Below are positions 32,513 through 43,634 of a DNA stretch of 64,000 bases, one piece after another (within the stretch, counting starts at the first letter, position 1; each line of letters begins with the position of its first letter). The notes under the pieces are model-generated. The model saw only the letters and a program-made list of their open reading frames with translations, was not told the DNA's origin and ran no database searches. Source of the DNA: Wurfbainia villosa. Lineage: Eukaryota; Streptophyta; Magnoliopsida; Zingiberales; Zingiberaceae. Position numbers and translations under genes: made by a program. The DNA lies in NCBI GenBank assembly GCA_025175895.1, contig CM045990.1, positions 2,542,001 to 2,606,000 on the forward strand. Reading direction: 5' to 3'.

Positions 32513-35500
32513 TGTAAGAATATGGTGAAAAAAAAAATTAAACTTGGGTATATGGATTAAACCCCATTAAGTAGCTAATTGGGTTTTAATTAAGGGTTGG
32601 ATTTAATTCGGTTTGGCTTGAACCAGTTGGTTTGAACCGGTTGGCTTGAACCGGTTGGCTTGAATCGAACCAACGAACGACATTTAAAGGGTTGAACCAC
32701 TGCCGCATTTCTCCTCTTCCACATCGCGACCTTCTTCTCCTCGCTCACGATTTTCACTTCACCTCTGCCTCTCGTCTCTTTTGAACCCCAGATGCTGCCG
32801 ATGATTTCTTCCGCTGGGAGATTCAGTTGGAGGGAGGGACGTTGATCGAGCTTCACCAGGCTTGAATTGGGTGAGGGATCTCGTTGGGAGCTAGGGATTG
32901 GCAGGAGGTTCACGCTGCCGGATTGTGAGCTGCCCTGTTCGAATGCCATCGGAGTTAGGTAAGTCAATGATCCATTTCCTCGATCTCGGATGAGATCCAC
33001 TTTCATCTATAATCCCTATCACTCTTAGCTCTGATTTTTGTGGTATGGGCTGCAACAACTGGTAGCTATTGTGGGAGCAATTTTTGGTGAACAGAGTGGA
33101 TTAGGGAGGAATACCGCTGGTGTAGCTTTGATTACTGGTACATCTTGATATTTCTTTTCATTTTCCGTTTGTTCGATTTCTGTTGATCGTTGATGTTGAG
33201 GGGTTTGTGGTTGTCGGTCAGTCAACAGTTTGTTCATTATGAGATTTCTGAGTTTGTTTTGATAAGAAATGTTGATCCAAATTACCGGTTCTTTTCTATT
33301 ATTGGGTTGTGAACTCGAGAGCAGATTAAGGTAAGATCTGTATTGACCTATGATTTCTATCGTATTGCTATGTTTCAGGATGGATTAATTGTGGTGATTT
33401 TGATGCAGTATGTGTGTTGTATGTGATGCTCTGTTTATGCCCTGTTGTGGGAGTTGTGAATGGTTTGGGTGTGAGTTGGTGGAAGCTAGATGAATGTGAT
33501 CTGTTGTGAGGGAGCTGTGGGTTCAATGGAGAGAGAGCTTAGTGGGTTGAATCGACTGTGGAATCATTAGAATTCAGCTATGGATGAAGTAGGTTAGTTG
33601 TGAGTGATCTAACTTGCAGATTTGGAATGGTTGATTAATGGCAATGGGAAGTGTTTTGATCCGTGGTGGAGGTGTTGTTATGAACTGGTGTAAGTTGCTA
33701 GTGGGGTTTAGAATGTATACTCTTTGTGATATAACAGGAGTTGATGTAGGATTCGACTTAATCATTTGTCGTATGTTAGAACTTAATGGTGGTTATGTTG
33801 TGTGCAGGACTTTGATTTGAGGCAAAGTTCTCAGACGTGAACACAACTCGTGTTCTTCATATCAAGTGGGTAATATCTACCCTGATCTGGTAGTTTGTTG
33901 AATCCAGTGCATGAATTTGGATTTATGCTGATACCTTTTATCTTGACCCCTCTCTTATTTAATCTTGTGCTTGTACTTAGCCTTTGACCTTTGAGATATG
34001 TTGTTGTTAATTCATCGTTCATTTATCACGAATATGAATTACAACCCTATTGTGTGTTGGCTTATGTTCAGTTAAGTACATGTAGCTAGGGGCACAGTGG
34101 TGAACTCAGACTAGGTTACCATGACACATTACTAGGGTTAGGTGATGAATTTGATTATGGAGTCGATTGATGTATCGTACACATATTAGTTGTGCGTCTA
34201 TGGTGGATCTAGTTAGCTGTGCATAGATAAGTGGGTTGTTGTCAGTATGTGATTGTGGATTAGTAGTCCTGACATAGTTGACTTTTTGTTGACTAGGACT
34301 CTTAGTGGGATAGAGAGTGTTGCGGGGATACGTGTGTGGAGCTGTGCATCATTACATTGCATGCATGCTGTCGACTGGGTCTCCCTTATGGTTGAGATGG
34401 GTCGTCGTCATCCATCCTGCCTTCTTGACCACTCGGGGTAGTGGTAGCGAGGGTTAGTCAGACCATTGGTTGTGGCAGATGGTGGTAGCTGGAGTTGCGT
34501 ACTTGGCCACTATTGAGGGTGATAGTTAGAGTTGCGCACTCGCCCACTATAGATGGTGGTAGCTGTGTGGTGTGCAATCGTCCTGTGTGCGGTGCTTGAC
34601 CACTCATGGGTAGTGACGGAGCGGCCAACAGCAGGGATCCCCGTGGTGTAGCATATAGCTCTCTGGCAGCTAGTTACTTATTCATACTTCATCGATCCGC
34701 CACCTGAGAGTAGTGGTAGTTGAGTTGGGATAGTTGTCATGTCGTGCCACCCAAGCCACACTAGGGTCGTGGTTGTGCATAGCGTCAGCAAACATGACCA
34801 TGCATATGCATTGTTGGGATATGTATATATGTATACATGTATTTTGATATATGTTGTACATATGCCTGTGTGTTACTGCACTTGGTTGAGCTATGATTAC
34901 TGCATATTCTTGTACATCATGTTACATGCCATTTGTATATTATATAATGTTCTATGTTGAGCATGAGGTACGTGTTAGTTCATGTTGTTGTATGCATTGG
35001 ATTAGCATCATGTCATAGTATAGGATGGACCGGGTTGTTATTACATGTGATTATATACTGTTCATATGGCTGGGTGTTGGTCACAAGTGTGGCATTGACC
35101 TTATATGTTATTGGTATGTGCTACGTTGTTACTGTATACTTGTTCAGGATGATATATGTTGTGTTGCTGTAGACCCTCAAGTATGTCGGTACATTACATT
35201 ATATTCAGTTGATTGATTTGGTATGGGCATTGATTATGACTATACTGGTGGTTATTTGTTATTATCTTTAAGACCGTATATCCGTTGATCTTCCTATCTA
35301 TACTTGTTGATGTATACCTATTGATCTTTATTGGTATACTTGTTGATCTCCATATCTGTATATGTTGTTCATGCACTATCTGTCATATTACAGCTGAGTT
35401 TTATACTCACCACCACAGACTCTGGATTTTCTTGTCATCCAGGTCACAGGTAGAAGATTCCTTGGATGTTCGGAGCTCCGCCCAGTTGATCCCATCTCAC

Positions 35501-35863
35501 ACTGAATGGTTGGATATTACTTCCATATTGTTGTATTCTTGTAGATTGTTGTTTTGGAATTTTATCCTATATTATTTCTGTATTTGTGGTATACGGATGT
35601 GTCATATGTATTTATCCTTTGATGTGGTTTCGGTTTAGATGTGGTTTCTATTATGATTTTTGTTGTGTCAAGTCACTTCGGAGTGCATAGTCGAGTTGTT
35701 GTATCTTTATTATTTGTTGGGGTATTTCCGTTGTGATTTATGGTTATATACATATATATATCATGTGGTTGTGGCCAAAAGGCTTTGTATCAATAGGTTA
35801 TTGTATCATGTGCAGGGGAGATGCTGTCCATTTTTTGGCTCGGCATACTCTCGGGGTGTGACA
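32513..35863. mobile_element. Gypsy-type solo LTR (3.35 kb) inside J gag
   Basis: Begins TGTAAGAATATGG and ends GGGGTGTGACA. AAGTA occurs on both sides (32508-32512 and 35864-35868), an exact 5 bp TSD, and the gag sequence is continuous across it. There is no internal domain or second LTR. The GGGTGTGACA terminus and 3-4 kb length fit Tekay/Del chromovirus LTRs. A GT-rich degenerate repeat lies at about 34425-34640. Strand is uncertain. Confidence 0.85.
34425..34640. repeat. Degenerate repeats in the solo LTR
   Basis: Three to four imperfect units around CACTAT-GGTGGTAGCT-GTTGCGCACT words, about 57 bp apart. Confidence 0.55.
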
Positions 35864-35868
35864 AAGTA

Positions 35869-36170
35869 TGCTTCGGGTCTTGCTAATCTTGCGGAGTCAA
35901 GTAAGAGCACCCAGGGTACAAAGTGCAAGTGGCGCAAACTAGAGAAAAAGACCAAGGGTTCTAGCAAGAAAAAACCATTTGTCAAGAAAAATGAGAAGGG
36001 ACAGAAAAGCAAGAAGAATGAGCTCATAAAGAGTAAAGTTCGACGCTACATATGTGGTAAGCTTGGGCATTTCACATGCAAGTGTTGTGGGCAAAAGGTA
36101 TGTCCTTCTTCTTTGCATTGTTTGAGTTATGTGTCATCTAGTGTGATGTTCGCTAACTCTTTTCCTTTGT
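35869..36170 (+). pseudogene. gag: J gag C-terminal part with zinc knuckle
   Basis: YASGLANLAESSKSTQG, a Lys-rich run, then RRYICGKLGHFTCKCCG, a knuckle whose first Cys is replaced (CX2CX4HX4C expected). VCPSSLHCLSYVSSSV matches the region between Gag and protease in this family. Confidence 0.8.
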
Positions 36171-36422
36171 AGATTGTAGACTCAAGAGCAATAGACCATG
36201 TATCTCATGATAGGAGTCCTTACGTAGGTTTTCACTATTTAAGTCCACATGCGAGAAGGATATATGTGGGGAATGGGGCATTCATGGAGATGAGAGGGAA
36301 TGATAATTGCAAGTTGTTGCTGCAAAGTAATCAAGTCATGTATCTTCATGATGTGTTGTATGCTCTAGAGATTTTGCAAAATCTCGTTTCTGTCCAATGT
36401 CTAGACCAGTTAGGATACAATG
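36171..36422 (+). pseudogene. pol: J protease fragment
   Basis: IVDSRAIDHVSHD corresponds to the D-S-G-A active-site region with Gly replaced by Arg. The YLHDVLYALEILQNLVSVQ and LGYNV blocks follow. Cut at 36422 by LTR K. Confidence 0.78.
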
Positions 36423-37198
36423 TGTAGGATCGAGAAACACTAGAGGGTGGGAGGGGGGAGGTGAATAACGTTCAAAAACCTTTTCTTTTCGTCAATTAAA
36501 ACAAAGCAAAGTATGCAGTGAAAATATAAGTAAAATAACCACAAGTTTATTTTTATTTGGTTCACAACCAACCGGTTGTTAGTCCAAGGCCCCGTGATCC
36601 TTGATTGCTTTTGATGGGCAATCCACTAAAATAATCTCTTCCTCGTTTGAGGTAAGAGATAAGCGATTACAAGAATGTAGAGGATGAGGTAACAAGTCTA
36701 CCTCTCCTCTTAAGCAACAATAAGTACAAAAAGATTTAACAATTAAATAAGTATACTGATTAAGAAGTAGAGGCGTGCAGTGTTATCGGCGTTACGACAT
36801 CGTTGCATATCGAAGAGCACTTGGATGGCACTTTGGAAGCCTTTCAAGATGTATGAAATGAGTGATTTGCCTCTCCTTTTATAGCCATTTGAGTCATAGC
36901 TCGTTGAGATCCATATATGAGTCAAACCTCCACATCACCCTTCTTTTGATGGATCTTATCTTGACTCTCCTCGAAGTTATCAGCTTGACTAGCAGTCGGC
37001 TAATGCCATACGGTAGTCGACTGATGGTAGTTCAATCGACTGTCATTTACCTCCAGTCGACTGACAGCTTGATAACTCACCTGCAATACATGGTTAGCAC
37101 AAGAGTGTTTTATTGATGGTAAATTCGACAGTTCCTTATCGTCTGATCTCGACCTAGACCTTCCTTCAGAAGTCCTAGTCAGATCGTCACCTATGATC
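36423..37198 (-). repeat. LTR K, right-truncated (E1/E2 family)
   Basis: Starts TGTAGGATCGAGAAACAC. Minus TATA box at 36877-36883. Ends where LTR L begins; about 300 bp of its right side is missing. Confidence 0.8.
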
Positions 37199-37587
37199 TG
37201 TTGGAACGTAGGTGGCCGGCTAGAGGGGGGTGAATAGCCCTCAATTGTCGTACGGTGGAATACGATCGTTCTTGCGTGCTTGTCTACAATTGTCATTAAT
37301 ATACGCAGCGGAAACAATAGAAATAATAACAACAATACAATCACACGCAATACACAAGATATACGTGGTTCAGAACTGAATGGTTCATACTCCACGGGGT
37401 GAGCTCAATGAGCTCGTGTTATGTGCACGACACTAACAACACTCCTTCTCGATAACACATCGGAGGTGGAGAAACCTCTCACAAGCAATTACACTAAGTA
37501 ATATGAAATACAAGCAATACAAAGATAAATACGAAATACATGTAAAGAATACTTTACAATGCTTGCTTTGAAACCTTTGCTTGTTGA
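37199..37587 (-). repeat. LTR L, right-truncated (TR-GAG family)
   Basis: Starts TGTTGGAACGTAGGTGGC and follows the TR-GAG1 LTR to the AAAGAATACTTTACAATGC block, then breaks into J pol. Confidence 0.78.
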
Positions 37588-38520
37588 ACTCAAGATTTGA
37601 CATGAGAGATATGAGTCTTACTGATGTGATTCTAGGAATTAAAATTCTTAGAACAACAAAGTACTTGCTCTGAGTTAGTCTCATTATGTGAACAAAATTC
37701 TTAGGAGATTCACCAAGGGTGATACTGCATTGGCACGAACCCCGATTGATATGAGTCAACATATATAAAAAAATCGAGGAAAGAGTATCTCTCAAATAGA
37801 GTAGGCCAGAGTGATTGGAAGTCTAATGTACTTGATGAATTGTATACGATCAGACTTAGCCTATGCAGTGAGCAAACTGAGTAGATACATGAGTAATTCA
37901 GGTATTAAGCACTAGAAAGGGATAACACGAGTACCAAGGTACTTGAGGTATACTCGTATATATGGTATGCACTACACTAGATATCTTGCTATGATTGAAG
38001 GATACAACGATGCGAGTTGGATATCTGACATAAAAGACTCGAAGTCTATGAGTGGATATGTATTAACTTTGGGAGGTGCAACCATTTCATAGAAACCTTC
38101 TAAGCAAATCGTATTAACCAGATCCACGATGGATCTGAGTTTGTGGCTCTTGACAAATATGGTATAGAGGTTGAATGACTACGATAATTCTTAGAAGATA
38201 TTCCTAGATGGTTGAAACCTATGTCAGTAATCTGTGTATATTACGATAGTCAATTAGAAATTGCTCGAGCACAGAGTTATCTGTATATTGATAAGTCTAG
38301 ACATATACATTGTAGATATAATATCATTAGACAATTACTTTCAATGGGTGTTATCACTGTTGACTATATAAAGTCAAAGAATAAATTAGTACATCTGCTA
38401 ACCAAAAGATTAAACAGAGAGTTAATTGTAAACTCATCGCAGGGAATGGGCTTGATGTCGATAAAGAATTTTAGTTCAAAGGAAACTCAACCTATGCAGA
38501 CTGGAGATCCCAACAATTAG
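37588..38520 (+). pseudogene. pol: J RT C-terminus and RNase H (heavily decayed)
   Basis: FDMRDMSLTDVILGIKILR matches the copia FEMKDLGEA-xILGIKI block. SMSGYVLTLGGATIS and KPSKQIVLTRST match RNase H, and DYIKSKNKLVHLLTKRL matches the terminal NLADPLTK block. Many stops. RT core and integrase are absent, presumably lost at the K/L junction. Confidence 0.75.
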
Positions 38521-38948
38521 GTTCAATGAGATAACCTAACTATATCGACTAAGTAGGGAAAATACCCAATGGAAGGATAAAGGTTAATCACACTACTTTT
38601 AATGATCCAGGGGAGTAGTGTGGAATACTCTCGAGAGGTCACCTATTTGAGAAAGAAGTGGAGTCACTTCGAAGAGAATTGAAGGTACAATTCTTAGAAC
38701 TTCTCACAGAACTAGGTGTGTTCATGGCCAAGAACGAACACACTAATGAGAACTAAGGTGTATTAGGAAGAGTCCTAGTTGGGATATGTTAATACTTACA
38801 TAAACTGCAGAACAGTTCAAAGACATTGTGTCTACTGTTAGCCAGTAAACAAGCATATCTTCACAAAGGAAGGTTCAAAAGGTAAAACCTACCTATCTTA
38901 TACTGGACTCAACTACTGAATGCTATCACATACCCTATTTCCATTCAT
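38521..38948 (+). other. J 3' untranslated region
   Basis: No gene seen. It leads into the polypurine tract. Confidence 0.55.
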
Positions 38949-39254
38949 GTGGGAGATTGTTGAAAAATGTGAATGGAAAGGTGGTGGAATGGATGAAGGA
39001 GACTTCATTGTGTATGAGACTTTAGTCCCACATTGGAAGTTTCAAGGTATCATAGTTGGTTTATATTGTTTCACAAGCATGTACATTGTGAACAAATGCA
39101 TGGGGAGAGGCTCTCTCTCTCACGCATGCACCCACAGGAGGGGGTGCAAATTCAGGGCCCATAATGTACTAAACCTAGGTGACTCATGTGCGAGCACGAC
39201 ATGTGTGCAATGAATATCGGAGCAGTCGGGGCAAAATTTGCCCAAGCGAATGAA
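38949..39254 (+). repeat. J polypurine tract and truncated 3' LTR
   Basis: GTGGGAGAT (38949-38957) followed by TGTTGAAAAATGTGAATGG. TTTAGTCCCACATTGGAAG is a phrase common in copia LTRs. Cut by E2, whose flank CTAAC is at 39255-39259. Confidence 0.7.
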
Positions 39255-39259
39255 CTAAC

Positions 39260-40345
39260 TGATGGATTGAGAAAACGCTAGAGGGGGGTGAATAGCGTTC
39301 AAAAAATCTATCTTTTCATCGTCGTTAAAACAAAGCATAGCAGAAAGTAAAGAAAAGACAAAGTAGACACCTTTCTTTTTTACTTATTTCACAACCAAAA
39401 GGTTGCTAGTCCAAGGCCCCGTAATCCTAGATTGCTTTTGATAGGCAATCCACTAGAAGGGTCTCTTCCTCATTGGAGGTAAGAGACAACGATTACAAAA
39501 AAAAAGTAGAGGAAGAGGCAACAAACCTACCTCTCCTCTTAGCAATTAAGGAACACAAGAGTAAAGACAAGAACAACTATAAGAAGAGACTACCAACTTA
39601 AAGGAGATGAAGTTGCGTGCGTTGTCGGTGTTACGACGGCGTTGCATTGTCGAGGAGAGCTTGGATTTGCCGAAGCACTTTGAGAGCCTTTTTAGATGAT
39701 AGAAAGGGGGGAATTGCCTCTTCTTTTATAGCCCTTTGAGTCCTAGTTCGTTGAGATCCAGATATGGGTCAAACCTCCTCCTCACTCCACTTTGAGTGGA
39801 TCTTATCTTGACTCTCCTCGAAGTGATCAACTTAACCAACAGTCGACTGATGTCCTATAGCAGTTGACTGATGGTAAGTTCAGTCGACTGCCATTAACCT
39901 CCAATCGACTGTCAGCTTGATCACTCACCTGCAATACAAGGTTAGCACAGAATACTTCATTGATGGTAAATTTGACGGTTCCTTATCGTTCGACCTTGAC
40001 TTAGACCTTCCTCCGGAATTCTTAGTCGGATTGCCGCCTACAGTTGTCCCCGTACGGAGGACACGACCTTACCATGACTCTGCACCTGGTGCTTACTTTT
40101 GGTCCTCCTGACCTATCGCTTAGCATCCAACTACCATCGAGGTTCCTCGACTCCCCGAGGTTCTCCTGGTGTCACCCGACCACCGAGGTTGCTCGTCCCG
40201 AGATTCTCCCGGTGTTGTTGACCTTAGCACAGCTTAATACACTACCAGCACACTCAACACGACATGTGAGATAATAGCGACTTAACTTTAAACCTTTACC
40301 ATTATCAAAACCTAGGTTGGATTACCTGGAGCCCCTGCAGCAACA
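39260..40345 (-). repeat. 3' LTR of E2 (1.09 kb)
   Basis: Starts TGATGGATTGAGAAAACGC and ends CCTGCAGCAACA. Minus TATA box at 39724-39730. AGTCGACTG words lie at 39840-39910, upstream of the TATA box in sense. Confidence 0.88.
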
Positions 40346-40982
40346 ATCTCTCCCTTTTTGATCTATGACAAACCGATTCAAAGTTAAGGAAAAATAAGCA
40401 TAAAATGAATAAGCATGAAATACTTTCTTTTCCAACTCCTCCTCAAAGTTACCTCCCCTTAACCCTAGGTGAGTTTTGAAAAGAAACTTAACTCCAAGTT
40501 TTTGAAAAAGAACTTTTTCTCCTTCTTAATGTGTTAAATTTAAAAAGAACCTTTTCAAATTTTTTGAAAAAACTTGTTCTCCCCCTTAATCTTTGACCTC
40601 TTCTCCCTCTTTTGCCGTATATTAAAAAAAATGAGAGGTGTATTTATAACGTGTAATGTGTTAAAACATTTATAAAGAGAAAAGAAACTTGACATGTGTT
40701 TGTAAGTGCAAGCATGTCCCTTTTTAATTTTAAAAATAATAGTTTCAATATAATTCATCTAATAAGTATATTCAACTCTTTTTTACTCAATTGATATAAT
40801 ATGATTAATAAGTCTTAATTAGAGTTGGTTATTTTGAAAAATTATACTCCATGATTCATGTTGATTCACTTGATCTACATCAGGAATCAGGAGTGAGGTC
40901 CTAACATCTCATGCCCATCTACGTGTCTCAGTACACAAACACATTTAACCTATGTGTTCTGAGATGTGTTGGTTCCTTAAAT
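40346..40982 (-). other. E2 3' region with multiple polypurine tracts
   Basis: Minus-strand GATCAAAAAGGGAGAGATTG abuts the LTR. Further purine-rich tracts lie at about 40436-40460, 40578-40590 and 40600-40615. No gene. Confidence 0.75.
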
Positions 40983-41954
40983 CTATAGGTGCATGCTTTT
41001 TAAGGTAAGCCCTAATCTAGTTCCATGTAACATGAAAGAACGAAAGATAGAATATAAGTAAAAAAAAAGGTCCTTCTCTACTACGCACGATCCTAATTTT
41101 TGTCTAAGTAGACTAAACTCTGCTTCAGGTAAGGGTTTTGTAAAGATGTCTGCTAGGTTCAATTTTGACTCAATGTATTCAAGTTTTATATTTCCATTAG
41201 CTACATGTTCTCGTATAAAGTGATGTTTTACTTCTATGTTTTTAGTTCTAGAATGACATATCAGGTTTTTAGTTAAGTTAATTGAGCTAATATTATCAAT
41301 TAAAATTTTAGTATTACTAAAGGTTAATTGAAAATCTCTGAGAGTGTGCTTCATCCAAAGAAGTTGAGCTACACACTCACCCATGGCTACGTACTCAGCT
41401 TCGGTAGTAGACAAGGCAACACAATGTTGCTTTCTACTGCACCAACTGACTAGACTCGATCCTAGGAGTTGGCAACATCCACTCGTGCTCTTCCTATCAA
41501 GTTTACTACCGGTATAATCCGAGTAGGAGTAGCTGATTAGTTCGAACTCACTTGACCTAGGGTACCAAATTCCTACGTTTTGTGTTCCTTTTAAGTATCT
41601 AAAGATCCGTTTAACTAACGTTAGGTGCAATTCTTTGGAACAAGATTGAAATCTCGCACACATACTTACTGCAAAGAGTATATCAGGTCAACTCATAGTT
41701 AAGTATAGAAGGCTACCTATTGCACTCCTATAGTATTTTAAATCTATAGTTTTTCCCTCTAAGTCTTCTCCTATGTTTACGTTGGTAGCCATAGGTGTAC
41801 TAATTTCCTTAGCATTTTGCATTCCAAATTTACTAATTAATTCTTTATCATATTTACATTGATGCATGTAAATTCCTTCTCCAGTTTGTTTTATTTGTAA
41901 CCCTAAGAAGAAGGTAAGTTCACCTACTAAGCTCATTTCAAATTCACTTTCCAT
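40983..41954 (-). pseudogene. pol: E2 RT C-terminus and RNase H
   Basis: FEMSLVGELTFFLGLQIKQTGEGIYM starts at about 41946. A stop separates SLLYLTMS (41688) from MCARFQSCSKELHLTLVKRI. RNase H blocks SDYTGSKLDRKSTSGCC, RKQHCVALSTTEAEYVAMGE, HSRTKNIEVKHHFIREH and NLADIFTKPLPEAEF are present. The metal-binding acidic residues I can see are kept. Confidence 0.86.
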
Positions 41955-42828
41955 TAGTGAAATGAACTCATTTCAAAATGTTGTATTAGTTGTTCCAAAG
42001 ATTATATCATCTACGTAAATCTATGCTATGAAAATTTCTTTTCCTATGGTTTTTACAAAAAGAGTTGGGTCAACTAAACCTTGATTGAATCCTTTAGAGT
42101 TAAGGTAGATTGATAGCCTTTCATACCATACTGTAGGAGCTTGCTTTAATATATATAAGGCTTTTCTAAGTTTGAGTACATTGTTAGGTTTGTCTAAGCT
42201 TTCAAATTTTGGTGGTTGGATAACATAAACTTCTTCCTTGATGAATCAATTTAGAAACACTGATTTTACATCCATTTGAAACAACTTAAAACCTTGATGT
42301 GCAGCGTAAGCTAAAAGCATTCTAATTGATTCGAGTCTAGCTATGGGTGCATATGTTTCATCATAATCTAATCCCTCGACTTGACTAAACCCCTTAGCTA
42401 CTTACCTAGCTTTATTCCTTATAACCTCTCCTTTGTCATCAAGTTTATTTTGAAATACCCACCTTATTCTAATGATCATTTTTTCCTTTAGGTGAGGGTA
42501 CTAATTCCCAAACTTGACTCCTAGTGAATTGAGCTAACTCTTCTTGCATAGCAATGATCCAATCCGGGTCAAGAAGAGCTTGCTCAATGGGGTTGGGTTC
42601 AATTTTAGATATAAGTGAGATTTGACATAGGTCCCTATAGGATGCTCTAGTTTGAATCCCTAAATTCGGATCACCTATCACTTGGTCAATTGAATGGTTT
42701 GCTTGTAATCTTGATTGATTTGGGTTAGGGTTTATACTAGATTCGTTTTGTGGGTTAGGTTCAAGTCTAACATCGTTTTCTACTTGTTCATTATTCAATT
42801 TTACTTCGGATTTTATAGACTTATTTTC
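41955..42828 (-). pseudogene. pol: E2 RT N-terminal half and integrase-RT linker (frameshifted)
   Basis: The linker QTRASYRDLCQISLISKIEP and DPDWIIAMQEELAQFTRSQVWELVPSPKG (42798-42469) is open; Sirevirus RT begins this way. The following RT blocks to 41955 are spread over shifted frames with stops. Confidence 0.8.
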
Positions 42829-43634
42829 TGTTGGACTATCCGAGCCGCAAAAACCGCTTTTTGCGTTGTGGAAACCTCGGAAGCCCGGCCATGGATATGT
42901 GCTAAGATATACAAAAATAAATTCATGTACGTGTTATAGAAACCTAGATCTACATGATGAGATCGTTACCCTCGTAGCGACGCCCTTCGTTTATCCCGCT
43001 CATCCAAACGCTTTGCCGGATTTCGAAGAGTGTCAAGTGTACACTCTTCTACAAGTATCCACACGGACAAATGGTGGAGAAGACACCTTAGAGTGTGCTA
43101 GCACCCTTGAGGAATCTCAGCAAGAAGAGGATGATGGAGAGAGCTTGAGAGGAGCAAGGAAGAAGAAGATTAAGTTACACACAATTAACTTCCCACACTA
43201 ATACAAAAGTGGTCGGCCACTTTGTTTTGGGGGGTTATATGCATGCATGTAACTCCAAGAGCCAATGGCTCTTGGTCTCCCTCATGAGGTGACACCACAT
43301 GATAAGTCAATGATGAAGTGGAATATCATCATTGGTCGGCCCCCATGCCAAGTCACCATGACATGACAATTGGTCAAGTCAAAATTGACCATTCATCTTC
43401 CCTCTCAAGTCAAGTCAAACTTGACCTATTATCTCCCATGGTTGATCAAATCTAACCACTTGATTCAAGTCAATTTGATTTAATGAATCTCTATTCATTA
43501 ATTTAAATTGACTCAATGAATCAAATCTAAATTAGAATCATTCAACACTTGAATCAAATTAAGTCTAACTCAATTAGTCTAATTTAGATTACTCTTAATC
43601 CAATTTGATTCATCCCATGAACCTAATCCTCATG
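42829..43634 (-). repeat. Probable LTR N, truncated by C
   Basis: Starts TGTTGGACTATCCGAGCC at an abrupt switch from E2 pol. It carries a minus-strand TATATAAC-like box near 43236, a 9-bp-arm inverted repeat (43255-43275) and many GTCAAGTCAA words. There is no partner copy in the window, so LTR status is inferred from ends and layout. Confidence 0.5.

Larger units (their letters stand above)
29852..39254 (+). mobile_element. Element J: decayed plus-strand copia with nested inserts
   Basis: 5' LTR ending at 30269, primer site 30271-30281, repeat-rich leader, gag (31898-32512, continuing at 35869), protease, RNase H remnant, polypurine tract and start of the 3' LTR (38958). Inserted into it are a solo LTR (32513-35863) and LTR fragments K and L (36423-37587). 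E2 then cuts its 3' LTR. Many stops; old. Confidence 0.75.
39260..42828 (-). mobile_element. Element E2: 3' half of a second Sirevirus
   Basis: 3' LTR (39260-40345), multi-polypurine-tract region (40346-40630), and RNase H, RT and linker to 42828, where LTR N cuts it. The RNase H is related to F's but clearly diverged. Confidence 0.85.

Noticed and set aside
33025..35660. Short open readings in the gypsy-type solo LTR
   Set aside because: All under 120 codons, no domain, and the region is bounded by a TSD as a single LTR.
17546..39259. E1 right flank CTAAT and E2 left flank CTAAC as the two TSD copies of one element
   Set aside because: The order is wrong for one minus-strand element (the 5' LTR should lie to the right of the 3' LTR), and a near-match of 5 bp is expected by chance.
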